This document shows, one piece after another, positions 16,439-24,818 of a stretch of DNA of 37,892 bases. The notes under the pieces were generated by a model, which saw only the letters and a list, made by a program, of their open reading frames with translations, did no database searches and was not told the origin of the DNA. Source of the stretch: Acetobacter senegalensis (GTDB lineage: Bacteria > Pseudomonadota > Alphaproteobacteria > Acetobacterales > Acetobacteraceae); the NCBI RefSeq assembly GCF_001580995.1, contig NZ_LHZU01000113.1, positions 1 to 37,892 of the forward strand, in the 5' to 3' direction. Every line of letters starts with the position of its first letter. Positions within the stretch are counted from its first letter, which is position 1. A program made the position numbers and the translations under genes.

Positions 16439-17358
16439 AGCGAGATCGTTGCAATTGAGAACACGGTAGAGGCCAGAACGACCCGTCCGGTAAGGGCTGC
16501 TTCCCGATCATAGAATTCTGCCAGCATGAACGAGCCGGTTCCTGTCGGGAGGGCAGCAAGAAGCACGGCAACGTTTGTCATCGCCAGCGGCAGGTGGAGT
16601 ACGGGCGCTGCGATGATCCACGTAACCAGAGGCTGGGCGATCAGCTTCAGGCCGACAAGAATGGCGGCAGTCGACGGCTGTGCAGACGCGGCATTGGCGG
16701 AATTTCCGGCAAGGAACAGACCGAGGGCGATCAGGGCGCAGGGGGATGCAGCCCCGCCGAGAAGCTTCAGGAAGGCATGAACGGGTCCCGGCAGATGCCC
16801 CCCGGATACCATGACAAGGCCACCAAGTGCTGGCGCCACCAGCAATGGATTTTTCACCAGAGAAAAGAGTGTTTTCGCGACGATATCGCGACGGCGCGCT
16901 TCGGTTTGCAGTCCGGCCTCAATCAAAACGATCGCTATGACAAACAGCACACAGACCGTCACGATCGTGGCGATGAGCGTCGGTGCCATGCCGGTATCGC
17001 CGACAAGAGATAGGACGAGCGGGAAACCGACGAACCCCGTATTGGCGTAGCTCGCATTCAGTCCGTCAATGGCGGCATCGGCAAGATGATGCCCAGTTGA
17101 GACCCGCCACCACAGCGTCCCGGCAAACACGATAAAACAGCCGAGTGTGAACGCCGCAATGAGTCCCGGCTCCCACAGATCAGTTATTTTTGCATTCGCC
17201 ACGATGTCGAACAGCACTGCGGGCAGTGCGAGATAGACCACCAGCCGATTGACTTCACGTGTGGCATTGGGACCCAGCGCACCCGATTTGCGTGCGATCC
17301 ATCCGGTAAGGATGAGGGCAAAGATAGGCAGGACGATCAGCAGATTGTTCAGCATCAA
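16414..17358 (-). CDS. AEC-family membrane transporter
   Basis: This 314-residue protein has about ten hydrophobic segments and the two-halved layout of the auxin efflux carrier (Mem_trans) family. It opens LLIVLPIFALILTGWIARKSG, has NASYANTGFVGFPLVLSLVG near residue 104-123 (the Asn/Gly-rich unwound helix of the first half), and the matching NPLLVAPALGGLVM in the second half. Bacterial members carry malonate, malate or similar organic anions. It sits 3' to 3' against the LysR at 15506 (25-base overlap) and is divergent from the LysR at 17455, its more likely regulator. The substrate is not determined. Confidence 0.88.
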   Translation of the reverse strand: MMLNNLLIVLPIFALILTGWIARKSGALGPNATREVNRLVVYLALPAVLFDIVANAKITDLWEPGLIAAFTLGCFIVFAGTLWWRVSTGHHLADAAIDGLNASYANTGFVGFPLVLSLVGDTGMAPTLIATIVTVCVLFVIAIVLIEAGLQTEARRRDIVAKTLFSLVKNPLLVAPALGGLVMVSGGHLPGPVHAFLKLLGGAASPCALIALGLFLAGNSANAASAQPSTAAILVGLKLIAQPLVTWIIAAPVLHLPLAMTNVAVLLAALPTGTGSFMLAEFYDREAALTGRVVLASTVFSIATISLYLAFTPA

Positions 17359-17400
17359 AAATCTCGGGAGGTCAGCAAAAACGTGACGCTACCGGACGCT

Positions 17401-17416
17401 ATTGATATAATCCAAT
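17401..17416. promoter_or_regulatory. LysR-type dyad between transporter and regulator
   Basis: ATTG-atataatc-CAAT has the interrupted T-N11-A form typical of LysR recognition sites. It lies 39 bases before the LysR start at 17455 and about 43 bases before the AEC transporter start on the other strand. Assignment is by form and position. Confidence 0.4.
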
Positions 17417-17454
17417 GCTCATATGGTTCACGATTAATGCTTTCAGGGTATCAG

Positions 17455-18342
17455 ATGGACACGCGGCATATGCGCTATTTCATGGCCCTGGCGGAGACGC
17501 TTCATTTCGGTCGGGCCGCCGAGCGGATGAACATGAGCCAGCCGCCGTTCAGTCGCCAGATTGCCATGATCGAGCAGTCTTTGGGCGTGAAGCTGTTTGA
17601 ACGAAACTCGCGCAATGTGGCGCTGACCCCAGCCGGAAAACACTTCATGAAAGACTGCCGAAATGTACTGGGGCAGTTTGAGGAGGCCTGTCGCGATGTC
17701 AGGCTCGTTGCCAGCGGCATGAAAGGCGAATTGCGGTTTGGATTCATGATGCATGCCGCCCACAGTGTCGTGCCACAACTCGTCCAGCTTTATGCGGAGG
17801 CAAGGCCGGATGTCCGCCTTGTGCTTGATGAACGCACGCCGACAGAAATCGATGAGATGCTGGTGGCTGGGACACTGGATGCCGCCGTAACATTTGACTG
17901 CGGATACGCGCCGCACCTGCAGACTGTGCTGCTGGCCAAGGAGCGATTACGCATCATCATGCGTAAGGAGCATCCTTTTGCTACGGTCGAGCAGATCGGT
18001 CCTGAGGAACTTCGTGAGGAGAAGATCATCGCAGCACCCGCCGCGACAGCGCCGGCTCTTCGATCTGCGATCAACAGCTATTTTTCGGCCAGAGGAATTG
18101 TCCCGCATGTCGTGCTTGAACCGCGGTTGCAGCACACGATTATCCAGCTTGTTGCAAAAGGGCTGGGCGTAGCCCTTATCCCCTCATCGCTGTGTAACGA
18201 ACTAGGGGCGGGGCTGATGTCACGGGCTTTGACTGACGCTCCCCAACTCGACGTTGTCCTTCGAGCGCCGATTGCTACGAAAAACCCTGCGGTTTCGACA
18301 TTCATGGAAATCGGGAAATCGATACAGCGGGCTTCACTCTGA
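17455..18342 (+). CDS. LysR-family regulator
   Basis: This is a 295-residue LysR protein (MDTRHMRYFMALAETLHFGRA at the start, MSQPPFSRQIAMIEQSLGVKLF for the recognition helix). The start at 17455 gives the conserved family N-terminus. An upstream in-frame start at 17383 would add 24 residues and read through the candidate operator. The effector domain (SGMKGELRFGFMMHA onward) is of the BenM/CatM type. It is divergent from the AEC transporter, which it likely controls. Confidence 0.92.
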   Translation: MDTRHMRYFMALAETLHFGRAAERMNMSQPPFSRQIAMIEQSLGVKLFERNSRNVALTPAGKHFMKDCRNVLGQFEEACRDVRLVASGMKGELRFGFMMHAAHSVVPQLVQLYAEARPDVRLVLDERTPTEIDEMLVAGTLDAAVTFDCGYAPHLQTVLLAKERLRIIMRKEHPFATVEQIGPEELREEKIIAAPAATAPALRSAINSYFSARGIVPHVVLEPRLQHTIIQLVAKGLGVALIPSSLCNELGAGLMSRALTDAPQLDVVLRAPIATKNPAVSTFMEIGKSIQRASL

Positions 18343-18400
18343 TCCATGGAACCAATGCAGAGAGCCAGTTTCCAATATCTTCACTATCCATATTCCATTA

Positions 18401-19030
18401 TCATGAGTGGAGTAATTTTATGATGTCTTCCGACGCCAGACCCAGACCAAGCATAATCATGATTATTCCAGATATGTAGCCGGTCACGATGGACGCTCTG
18501 GGGCGGCTGCTTAATAGTGTCCGCGCGCCAAATCCGACCATCAGATATATGAATACGCAGTTCATTGTATGGATGATTCCCAAAATCCCGATCTGTAAAA
18601 AGATCGGCCACGATGAGCCCGGATTTGTAAACTGGGGCAGAAGGGCGAGAAAAAACAGAAGAGCCTTGGGGTTCAGGCCACTGATGGCGAACCCTTTGGT
18701 AATCCAGCGCCGCGCACCAGTTTCCCGTTCATGTCCTTCTTTCGGCAGGGAAGGGTGACGTAACAGGGAAATGCCCAGTTTTATGAGATAGGCCGCACCT
18801 GCAAACGTCAGAATGGTGACCGCAAGCGGCATGCTGGCGACAAGCGCACCGATACCGCCTGCGACCGTTCCGGTAATGGCGAGATATCCTAGAAACATGC
18901 CGCACACAGCGGGAACAACTGCGGCATGATCATGTATTCCGGCGGAAATAACATACGCCCAGTCAGCACCAGGGGTTGCGGCAAGGAGGATGGAGACCGT
19001 CCAGAAGGCAAGAAGTGTATGCAGATTCAT
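18401..19030 (-). CDS. LysE/RhtB-family amino-acid exporter
   Basis: This 209-residue inner-membrane protein has six hydrophobic segments. It carries the family hallmarks: the early TPGADWAYVIS (TPGP/A motif, about residues 19-29) and GFAISGLNPKALLFFLALLPQF near 111-132 (the NPKxxLFF motif). Members export amino acids or related small metabolites by proton antiport. It is divergent from the Lrp/AsnC regulator at 19228, the standard pairing in which the regulator senses the exported amino acid. Which amino acid cannot be read from sequence. It is convergent with the LysR at 17455. Confidence 0.92.
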   Translation of the reverse strand: MNLHTLLAFWTVSILLAATPGADWAYVISAGIHDHAAVVPAVCGMFLGYLAITGTVAGGIGALVASMPLAVTILTFAGAAYLIKLGISLLRHPSLPKEGHERETGARRWITKGFAISGLNPKALLFFLALLPQFTNPGSSWPIFLQIGILGIIHTMNCVFIYLMVGFGARTLLSSRPRASIVTGYISGIIMIMLGLGLASEDIIKLLHS

Positions 19031-19227
19031 CGAACATGCGTCGCTTTAGAAGAAAATTTACAAGGCCCCGCGGCGTTTTCATGCTCTCCGATTAGGTTTC
19101 AGATTGCCATCTCTGCGACGCGAGAGGGGGCAGGATAGCGCGGACCAGCAGATATGAGGTTGCGTTTATGCCAATTTATCCACCAATATTTGACATATGA
19201 TTGCGTCGGAATTTTCATTCATGATAT

Positions 19228-19689
19228 ATGATGCCAATGAAACTGGATGCGATTGATCGGCGTATTCTTCGTGTTCTCCAGGAAGATGGCCGCTGCCCCA
19301 ACAATGAACTTGCGAGGCGCGTCGGACTCTCTCCATCGCCATGCCTGCGCCGGGTGCGGATGCTGGAAGAAAGTGGCGTTATTGAGGGCTACGTCGCCGT
19401 TGTGAATCCTGCAAAAGCCGGGTTCGGCGTGACGGCTTTTGTCAGGATATGGCTGACGGGAGAAGACGAGCGGCAGTCCGAGCATTTCGTAGAGGAAATC
19501 GGAAAACTTCCACAGGTGACAGAAGCGCATGTCCTCGCGGGAGATTGTGATTTCCTGTTGCGCGTTATTGCAGAAGACCTTCCAGGACTTCGACGTTTTC
19601 AGAGTGAACAGCTTGCGCGGATCAAAGGCGTGCGGAGCATGAAGACCGACATCCCCCTCCTGAAGGTCAAGAACGCAAATTTTGCATAG
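19228..19689 (+). CDS. Lrp/AsnC-family regulator
   Basis: This 153-residue protein has the two-domain Lrp layout: an N-terminal HTH (LDAIDRRILRVLQEDGRCPN, then LARRVGLSPSPCLRRVRMLEESGVI) and a C-terminal RAM/ligand-binding domain (VTAFVRIWLTGED, then VTEAHVLAGDCDFLLRVIAEDL). The start could be the ATG at 19228, 19231 or 19237. None has a clear ribosome site, and the family normally begins only a few residues before LDxxDrrIL. Divergent from the LysE exporter, it most likely activates that gene in response to an amino acid. Confidence 0.9.
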   Translation: MMPMKLDAIDRRILRVLQEDGRCPNNELARRVGLSPSPCLRRVRMLEESGVIEGYVAVVNPAKAGFGVTAFVRIWLTGEDERQSEHFVEEIGKLPQVTEAHVLAGDCDFLLRVIAEDLPGLRRFQSEQLARIKGVRSMKTDIPLLKVKNANFA

Positions 19690-20062
19690 GGTGAGGCTTA
19701 TTCTTGGTGGCGAGATATAACTTTTCGGCCGCCGTCATGGTAATGTATGCGTTTGATGCAGTGTTCTAGGTATGAAGGCCCCCGCAATTCACGAACGTCC
19801 AGATCGCTCTGCAGTAAATAAACGACCGGAACTGGGATGTGGGCCGATCTCTACAGAATACAAAGGTCGGCCTGCTCGGTGAGAAATCAGAAGAACTCGT
19901 TTACGGTGCCATTGAGGGGAGTGGTCGTTCGCCAGTTCACAGGTCCCGCTGGCGTGATTCCCGTCTGCCAGCACCACCGCGGTAATCCTTGCGTAATCTT
20001 TACGCGCCGCCGAGGAGATATTCCGGAACTTCGAGCGCGACATCGGATGGTCTTCATGCAGG
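19690..20062. other. Intergenic stretch without a recognised gene
   Basis: This spacer of about 370 bases separates the AsnC gene from the end of the next LysR. Open frames of 80-100 codons exist on both strands and a 36-codon frame starts at 19772 (MKAPAIHERPDRS). None shows a family motif, a good ribosome site or a consistent coding pattern. I see no hairpin strong enough to call a terminator. It may be remains of a deleted gene. Confidence 0.4.
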
Positions 20063-20965
20063 TTAGGCGCGCATATATGTCTGAAGGCGCGGAATAACGA
20101 AGTCAAGAAACACCCTCACGCGCTGGGGTGCCTGTTTGCCGCCCAGATAGAGCGCATGGATCTCCTCTTCGTCCTGCGCGTCCGCATGAGCCAGAACCTC
20201 AACGAGACGGCCGGCCTTGAGATCATCGTGCACATGATAGTCGCCAAGCCTCGCCAGTCCCGCACCCCGTAGGGTCAGGCGTCTTACCGTTTCCCCGTTA
20301 TTGGCGAGCAGGGGGCCTCGGACGATACGATCGGCAATGCGGCCTTTCTCCTGTAGCGGCCAGACAGGGGCGGCACGCCGGAAATTAAAGCCGAGGCATT
20401 TGTGGCGGTCCAGATCATCAATGCTTTGCGGCGTGCCGAACCGGCTCAGGTAATCTGGCGATCCGACAATCTTACGTCGTGCCGTGCCGATATGCCGGGC
20501 TGTCAGATTTGAGTCCTGTAACGCTCCGACCCGAAAGGCGATATCAGTGCGGTCAAGGTAAAGATCCGTCAGTTCATCGGAGAGCGACAGATCCACGACG
20601 ATATCCGGATAGGCATCCCAGAATTCTGGCAGGAGAGGTTCGAGCGCCAGCGCTCCGAAGGCCACCGAAGCGTTGATGCGCACAATGCCGCCCGGCCGAA
20701 CCGATCCAGTTGTGAGCGCATGCTCCATGTCGTCAAGATCGGCGATCAGTGCCTGAGCGCGTTCGTAGTAAAGCTGTCCTTCCGGCGTGACGGAAAGGCG
20801 GCGTGTCGAACGTTCGAGCAGGCGTACGCCAAGGCGTGTCTCAACGCGGGCGATCAGTTTGCTTATTGTCGAGGGTGTTGTCATCGACAGGCGAGCCGCT
20901 TCCGAAAAACTGCCGCTTTCCACGACACGTAGAAACATCTGCATTTCGCCAATCCGGTTATCCAT
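20063..20965 (-). CDS. LysR-family regulator, CrgA-like
   Basis: This is a 300-residue LysR protein from the ATG at 20965 (MDNRIGEMQMFLRVVESGSFS). A 19-residue upstream extension to 21022 lacks similarity to the family N-terminus. The recognition helix is TTPSTISKLIARVETRLG. The segment DIAFRVGALQDSNLTARHIG is typical of the CrgA/DmlR subgroup. It is divergent from the MdaB-like reductase at 21173 with a clean operator-like dyad between them (21041-21056). Regulators of this group near quinone reductases commonly respond to quinones or other electrophiles; that is inference here. Confidence 0.92.
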   Translation of the reverse strand: MDNRIGEMQMFLRVVESGSFSEAARLSMTTPSTISKLIARVETRLGVRLLERSTRRLSVTPEGQLYYERAQALIADLDDMEHALTTGSVRPGGIVRINASVAFGALALEPLLPEFWDAYPDIVVDLSLSDELTDLYLDRTDIAFRVGALQDSNLTARHIGTARRKIVGSPDYLSRFGTPQSIDDLDRHKCLGFNFRRAAPVWPLQEKGRIADRIVRGPLLANNGETVRRLTLRGAGLARLGDYHVHDDLKAGRLVEVLAHADAQDEEEIHALYLGGKQAPQRVRVFLDFVIPRLQTYMRA

Positions 20966-21040
20966 CAGCGCCCTTTGATGAAACAGGTTCACAAGTTCTA
21001 TGGAGAAGCGACGGATTATCAAAGCCTGTCAAGTGCATCA

Positions 21041-21056
21041 TGTTCCGTAGGGAACA
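21041..21056. promoter_or_regulatory. Inverted repeat between LysR and MdaB-like gene
   Basis: TGTTCC-gtag-GGAACA is a perfect six-base inverted repeat in the 207-base divergent spacer. It lies 76 bases from the LysR start and 117 bases from the reductase start. It is the best operator candidate for the LysR protein. Confidence 0.5.
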
Positions 21057-21172
21057 GACGCTGCTCTCACTGCTGATGTGCCGAGAAGCTGTCATATTGA
21101 AAATTCTTCCGGACAATGGCTCTGAATTCTGGTCAGGCTTATCCGGGATGCTTTTTGCAGGACACGATTGCG

Positions 21173-21784
21173 ATGAAAAACATTCTTCTTCTGAACGGCG
21201 GAAAGGCTTTCGCCCATTCCCATGGTCGTCTGAACGATACGTTACACGACGTTGCTTTTGAACTCCTGTCGAACGCGGGTTTCAACACGCGGCAGACAAA
21301 GATTGACGCAGGGTACGATATTCAGACGGAAGTCGAAAATATTCAGTGGGCTGACTTGATCATCTACCAGATGCCGGGCTGGTGGATGGGCGCACCGTGG
21401 ACCGTCAAGAAGTATATGGATGAAGTCTTCACAGCCGGTCATGGCGCGCTTTACGCCAATGACGGACGCAGCCGCGCCCGTCCTGAACGCAAATATGGTT
21501 CAGGCGGTCTGCTGCAGGGGAAGCATTACATGCTCTCCCTGACATGGAATGCCCCGGAAGAGGCCTTTGTCGATCCGGCCCAGTTCTTTGAAGGGAAGGG
21601 GATTGATGGGGTCTATTTCCCTTTCCACAAGGCCAACCAGTTTCTGGGTATGGCACCGCTTGCAACGTATCTTGCATCAAACGTTATGAAAGAACCGGCG
21701 GTTGATCGGACCGTCGCGCGCTACCGTGCCCATCTAGCAGACGTTTTGAGCTTAGCTCCGCCTAAGAATGATGTCGTATCATGA
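21173..21784 (+). CDS. mdaB: MdaB-like NAD(P)H quinone oxidoreductase
   Basis: This 203-residue flavodoxin-fold protein from the ATG at 21173 starts MKNILLLNGGKAFAHSHG, the MdaB N-terminus. The 19 residues upstream in frame are not conserved. The FAD/substrate segment MPGWWMGAPWTVKKYMDEV (about residues 64-82) and the later LSLTWNAPEEAF are diagnostic of the MdaB/YwrO group. Such enzymes reduce quinones by two electrons and protect against redox-cycling compounds. It is divergent from and probably repressed or activated by the LysR at 20063. The symbol is used in the sense of family membership. Confidence 0.85.
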   Translation: MKNILLLNGGKAFAHSHGRLNDTLHDVAFELLSNAGFNTRQTKIDAGYDIQTEVENIQWADLIIYQMPGWWMGAPWTVKKYMDEVFTAGHGALYANDGRSRARPERKYGSGGLLQGKHYMLSLTWNAPEEAFVDPAQFFEGKGIDGVYFPFHKANQFLGMAPLATYLASNVMKEPAVDRTVARYRAHLADVLSLAPPKNDVVS

Positions 21785-21811
21785 TGCAAAGCGCAGGATT
21801 GCCCTGGCGAG

Positions 21812-22030
21812 ATGAAAACACGGGTAAGAGGTGTAACGTGGGGTAGTGTCGGAATGATCGGACTAGCGGTGCTCGGCGCGGCGACATAGAAGCTTGTGCT
21901 GCCTCCAGAAGCCCCATCCCTTTCTGTGACGGCAGGAACGGCTCCGTATCGTGATTTGCCGCTTCCCAACCAGACCGTGTTCCCGACCGTCAATGTCGCG
22001 ACGTCCGTAGACGTGGGGTGCAGGTGCCCA
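21812..22030 (+). pseudogene. Remnant of a PQQ-dependent sorbosone-type dehydrogenase
   Basis: From the ATG at 21812 the plus strand encodes a membrane-anchor-like segment (VGMIGLAVLGAAT) and then an in-frame TAG. The same frame continues as LSVTAGTAPYRDLPLPNQ and FPTVNVATSV. This pattern (xGTxPxxxLPxPNxTxxPTVNxAxxVGW) is the N-terminal signature of PQQ sugar (sorbosone) dehydrogenases common in acetic acid bacteria. After SVDVG the similarity stops; another stop follows near 22031 and the rest of the roughly 430-residue enzyme is absent. It is a nonfunctional 5' fragment left by deletion. Identification is by motif memory, not alignment. Confidence 0.55.
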
Positions 22031-22140
22031 TAAGGTTTCTCTGGACTATCTTTATTCAACCCTTGGCGTGGTAATGATGAGCATCCTCGTTCACCAGTTT
22101 CACTTAACCACGGGGAACATTTGTCTTACTGAAGAGGGAA

Positions 22141-22177
22141 TTTCCGTCCCGGACAGGAGTTTACCCGGGACAGGAAA
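22141..22177 (-). terminator. Strong hairpin downstream of the aldehyde dehydrogenase gene
   Basis: TTTCC-GTCCCGG, a 12-base loop, then CCGGGAC-a-GGAAA forms a 12-pair stem with a single bulged base. It begins 15 bases after the aldehyde dehydrogenase stop on the minus strand. No clear U-run follows, so it may be a weak intrinsic terminator or an RNA-end stabiliser for the two-gene transcript. Confidence 0.55.
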
Positions 22178-22191
22178 CTGCATCCTACCTG

Positions 22192-23562
22192 TCAGGCAAC
22201 GCGGATCAGCTTGCGGTTGATGAACTCCTCAATACCCAGGAAGGACAGTTCGCGGCCAAAGCCTGAATTCTTGATCCCGCCAAAAGGCAGTTCAGGGGCC
22301 GCAGCCGTGGCTGTGTTGATGAACATCATGCCGGTTTCGACCGCTTCGGCCAGCCGTTCCGCCCGGCCAAGGTCACGCGAGAACACGGACCCACCGAGGC
22401 CATAGGGTGAATCATTGGCCATTTCGATGGCTTCGTGTTCCGAGGCGACTTTGTGTACGACGGCAACCGGCCCGAAAATTTCCTGATAGAAGACCGGGTT
22501 GTCCTTTGACACATTGGTCAGAATGGTCGGCTCCATGAAGAAGCCCTTGCGCTCCATCCGCTTGCCGCCAGCCACCAGTGTTGCCCCAGCCTTAACGGCT
22601 TCATCGATCTGCGCAAGTGCGGTGTCCAGCGCCTTTCTGCTGCTCATCGGGCCATGGGTGGTGCCCTCAGTCAGCGGGTCGCCGATGCGGAACTGTGTGA
22701 TCGCCTTTTTCAGCCCCGCGACAAAAGCATCATAGACCTTTTCATGCACGATCATCCGCTTGGCCGCCGTGCAGACCTGCCCGTTATTGGCGAAGCGACC
22801 CCACGTTGCCCATTTGACAGCCAGTTCAAGATCCGCGTCATCCAGCACGATGAAGGCATCGCTGCCACCAAGCTCCATGGTGTCCTTCTTCAGCGCCGCC
22901 CCCGCTTCGGCCGCGACCGTCTGGCCCGCGCGTTCGCTGCCGGTCAGGGCGACCCCACGAATGCGGACATCCTTGATCAGTTCGGCCGACTGGTCGTTAT
23001 CGAGGAAGATGTTGGTATAGACACCAGCAGGCGCGCCCGCATCATGGAACAGCTTCTCAAACGCCAGCGCGCATTGCGGCACGTTGGGCGCATGCTTGGC
23101 GATGACCACGTTGCCCGCCATCAGGTTCGGCCCCGCCACGCGGGCAAGCTGGTAATAGGGAAAGTTCCAGGGCTCAATGCAGTAGATTACGCCAAGCGGC
23201 TGGTTGATGATCTTTGCATGGCCTTCCTTGACCTTCAGATGCGTGGGGGCGAGGAATTCTGCCGCACCATCGGCATAGAAGGACAGGATATCGGCCGTGA
23301 TGTCGATTTCCTCCAGCGCGTCAGGCAGCGCCTTGCCCATTTCGGTCGCAATCAGGCGCGCATGCGTCACGCGGTCGCGGCGCAGCAGGTCGGCGGCCTT
23401 TGACATGATGACCTTGCGGGCCGCGATATCGCGCTTTTTCCAGTCGGTCTTCCACTCATGGTCCGCGCGATCGACAATCGCCTTCATCTGTTCGGATGTG
23501 TGAAGCTCGAACGTGCGTTCCACGGTTTCCGTGGTCGGGTTGAGGGTCTGGTAAAAACTCAT
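22192..23562 (-). CDS. NAD(P)-dependent aldehyde dehydrogenase, succinate-semialdehyde type
   Basis: This 456-residue enzyme of the ALDH superfamily has the general-base E230 in MELGGSDAFIVLDD and the catalytic Cys264 in NNGQVCTAAKR. The oxyanion Asn is N133 in EPWNFPYYQ and the cofactor Lys is K156 in VIAKHAPN. It matches the short GabD/YneI-like group (about 455 residues) that oxidises succinate semialdehyde and other aldehydes to acids. It is the second gene of an operon with the Old Yellow Enzyme gene, 16 bases apart on the minus strand. The pair looks distinctly richer in G+C than the nearby aldo/keto reductase genes, which hints at a separate origin. The physiological substrate is not certain. 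Confidence 0.9.
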   Translation of the reverse strand: MSFYQTLNPTTETVERTFELHTSEQMKAIVDRADHEWKTDWKKRDIAARKVIMSKAADLLRRDRVTHARLIATEMGKALPDALEEIDITADILSFYADGAAEFLAPTHLKVKEGHAKIINQPLGVIYCIEPWNFPYYQLARVAGPNLMAGNVVIAKHAPNVPQCALAFEKLFHDAGAPAGVYTNIFLDNDQSAELIKDVRIRGVALTGSERAGQTVAAEAGAALKKDTMELGGSDAFIVLDDADLELAVKWATWGRFANNGQVCTAAKRMIVHEKVYDAFVAGLKKAITQFRIGDPLTEGTTHGPMSSRKALDTALAQIDEAVKAGATLVAGGKRMERKGFFMEPTILTNVSKDNPVFYQEIFGPVAVVHKVASEHEAIEMANDSPYGLGGSVFSRDLGRAERLAEAVETGMMFINTATAAAPELPFGGIKNSGFGRELSFLGIEEFINRKLIRVA

Positions 23563-23578
23563 TGGTCCGTTTCCCTAT

Positions 23579-24703
23579 TTATTGGTTGTGGAAAGGATAG
23601 TCGGTGTAGCCATGCGCGCCGCCGCCATACATCGTCGCCGGGTCCAGCGGATTGAGCGGCCAGTTATGTTCCAGACGCGCAGGCAGGTCGGGATTGGCGA
23701 TGAACTTCCGGCCAAAGCCGATCATGTCCGCCCATCCATGGCCCAGCACATGCTGTGCCTTGTGCAGGTCGTACCGGCCTGCGCACAGGATGCGGCCGCC
23801 AAAGATGTCGCGCACGCTGGCGCGGAAGGCGTCCGGCATTTCGGGTGCGTTGTCCCAGTCAGCCTCGGCCAGCGAGACATAGGCGATGCCCGCATCCGCC
23901 AGCACGCGCACGGCCGCGGTGTAGGTCTCCGCCGGACTGTCCTCCAGCAGGCCGAGATAGACGCGCTCTTGTGTGGTCGTGCCGAACAGCGGGGAAAACC
24001 GCACGCCCATCCTGTCGGGCGTGACGACGGCGGAAACGGCCTCGACCACTTCGCGCAGGAACCGCAGGCGATTGGATAGGCTGCCGCCATAGGCATCGGT
24101 GCGGAAATTGGCCCGTTCGGATAGGAACTGGTTGATCAGGTAGCCATTGGCTGCATGGATCTCCACCCCATCGAACCCGGCTGACAGCGCGTTGTGCGCC
24201 GCCTGTGCATACATCTCCACCAGTTCATGGATTTCAGGAATGGACAGCGCGCGCGGCATGTTGGGTGGCACCAGCTTTCCTGTACCCGGCCCCGTGGGGA
24301 TGAAGACGTTTACGCCTGTTGCCGCAACCGCCGACGGGGCGATCGGTGCCTCATGACCGGGCTGCAATGCCCGGTGGGACACGCGGCCCACATGCCACAA
24401 CTGTGCAAAGATGGGTCGCCGCTCTGCGTGGACCGCATCGGTGACCAGTTTCCAGCCCGCGACCTGTTCAGGGGAGTAGATGCCCGGCGTCCAGGCATAG
24501 CCCTGCCCACGAGGTTCGATCTGCGTGCCTTCGGTGATCAGGAACCCCGCCTGCGTGCGCTGGGCGTAATACGTGGCCATCAGCGCGTTGGCGATGTCCC
24601 CGGGCTGGGTGCTGCGGCAGCGTGTCAGCGGTGGCAGGAAGATCCGGTTTTCAAGGGACAAATCGCCCAGCCGCACAGGATCGAATAAAGAAGACGAAGA
24701 CAT
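23579..24703 (-). CDS. Old Yellow Enzyme family alkene reductase (NemA-like)
   Basis: This FMN-dependent ene-reductase is 374 residues from the ATG at 24703 (MSSSSLFDPVRLGDLSLENR); an ATG two codons earlier is possible. Visible family blocks are FLPPLTRCRST (about 23-33), QLWHVGRVSH (about 97-106) and GFDGVEIHAANGYLINQFLS (about 174-193, with the substrate-binding His-Asn pair). These are followed by NFRTDAYGGSLSNR and the C-terminal FGRKFIANPDLPARL. It reduces activated C=C bonds such as enals, enones, maleimides and nitro compounds using NADPH. It is divergent from the HxlR regulator, which makes it a probable electrophile-induced detoxification enzyme together with the downstream aldehyde dehydrogenase. 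Confidence 0.93.
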   Translation of the reverse strand: MSSSSLFDPVRLGDLSLENRIFLPPLTRCRSTQPGDIANALMATYYAQRTQAGFLITEGTQIEPRGQGYAWTPGIYSPEQVAGWKLVTDAVHAERRPIFAQLWHVGRVSHRALQPGHEAPIAPSAVAATGVNVFIPTGPGTGKLVPPNMPRALSIPEIHELVEMYAQAAHNALSAGFDGVEIHAANGYLINQFLSERANFRTDAYGGSLSNRLRFLREVVEAVSAVVTPDRMGVRFSPLFGTTTQERVYLGLLEDSPAETYTAAVRVLADAGIAYVSLAEADWDNAPEMPDAFRASVRDIFGGRILCAGRYDLHKAQHVLGHGWADMIGFGRKFIANPDLPARLEHNWPLNPLDPATMYGGGAHGYTDYPFHNQ

Positions 24704-24766
24704 GATCAACCTTGTTCACAAATACAGGCCTTCCGTCCGGCCTGCATGTAAACATTGACCCACCCT

Positions 24767-24805
24767 CTAGTGTGCGCAAGAACGCACATAAACCGCCACT
24801 AGTGT
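24767..24805. promoter_or_regulatory. Nested inverted and direct repeats, candidate HxlR operator
   Basis: In the 115-base divergent spacer, TGTGCG-caagaa-CGCACA (24771-24788) is a perfect dyad. It lies inside a larger pair CTAGTG (24767-24772) and CACTAG (24797-24802). CTAGTGT also recurs as a direct repeat at 24767 and 24799. Position between the Old Yellow Enzyme and HxlR genes makes it the best operator candidate. Confidence 0.55.
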
Positions 24806-24818
24806 CAGGAATGATACC

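Noticed and set aside
19789..20106. 105-codon minus-strand frame and an overlapping 86-codon plus-strand frame
   Set aside because: Neither has a family motif or a ribosome site, and both overlap the end of the LysR gene; no choice between them is supported.
22032..22190. Continuation of the sorbosone dehydrogenase remnant as a frame through 22190
   Set aside because: The open frame (KVSLDYLYSTLGVV onward) shows no match to the rest of that enzyme and crosses the hairpin at 22141-22177.
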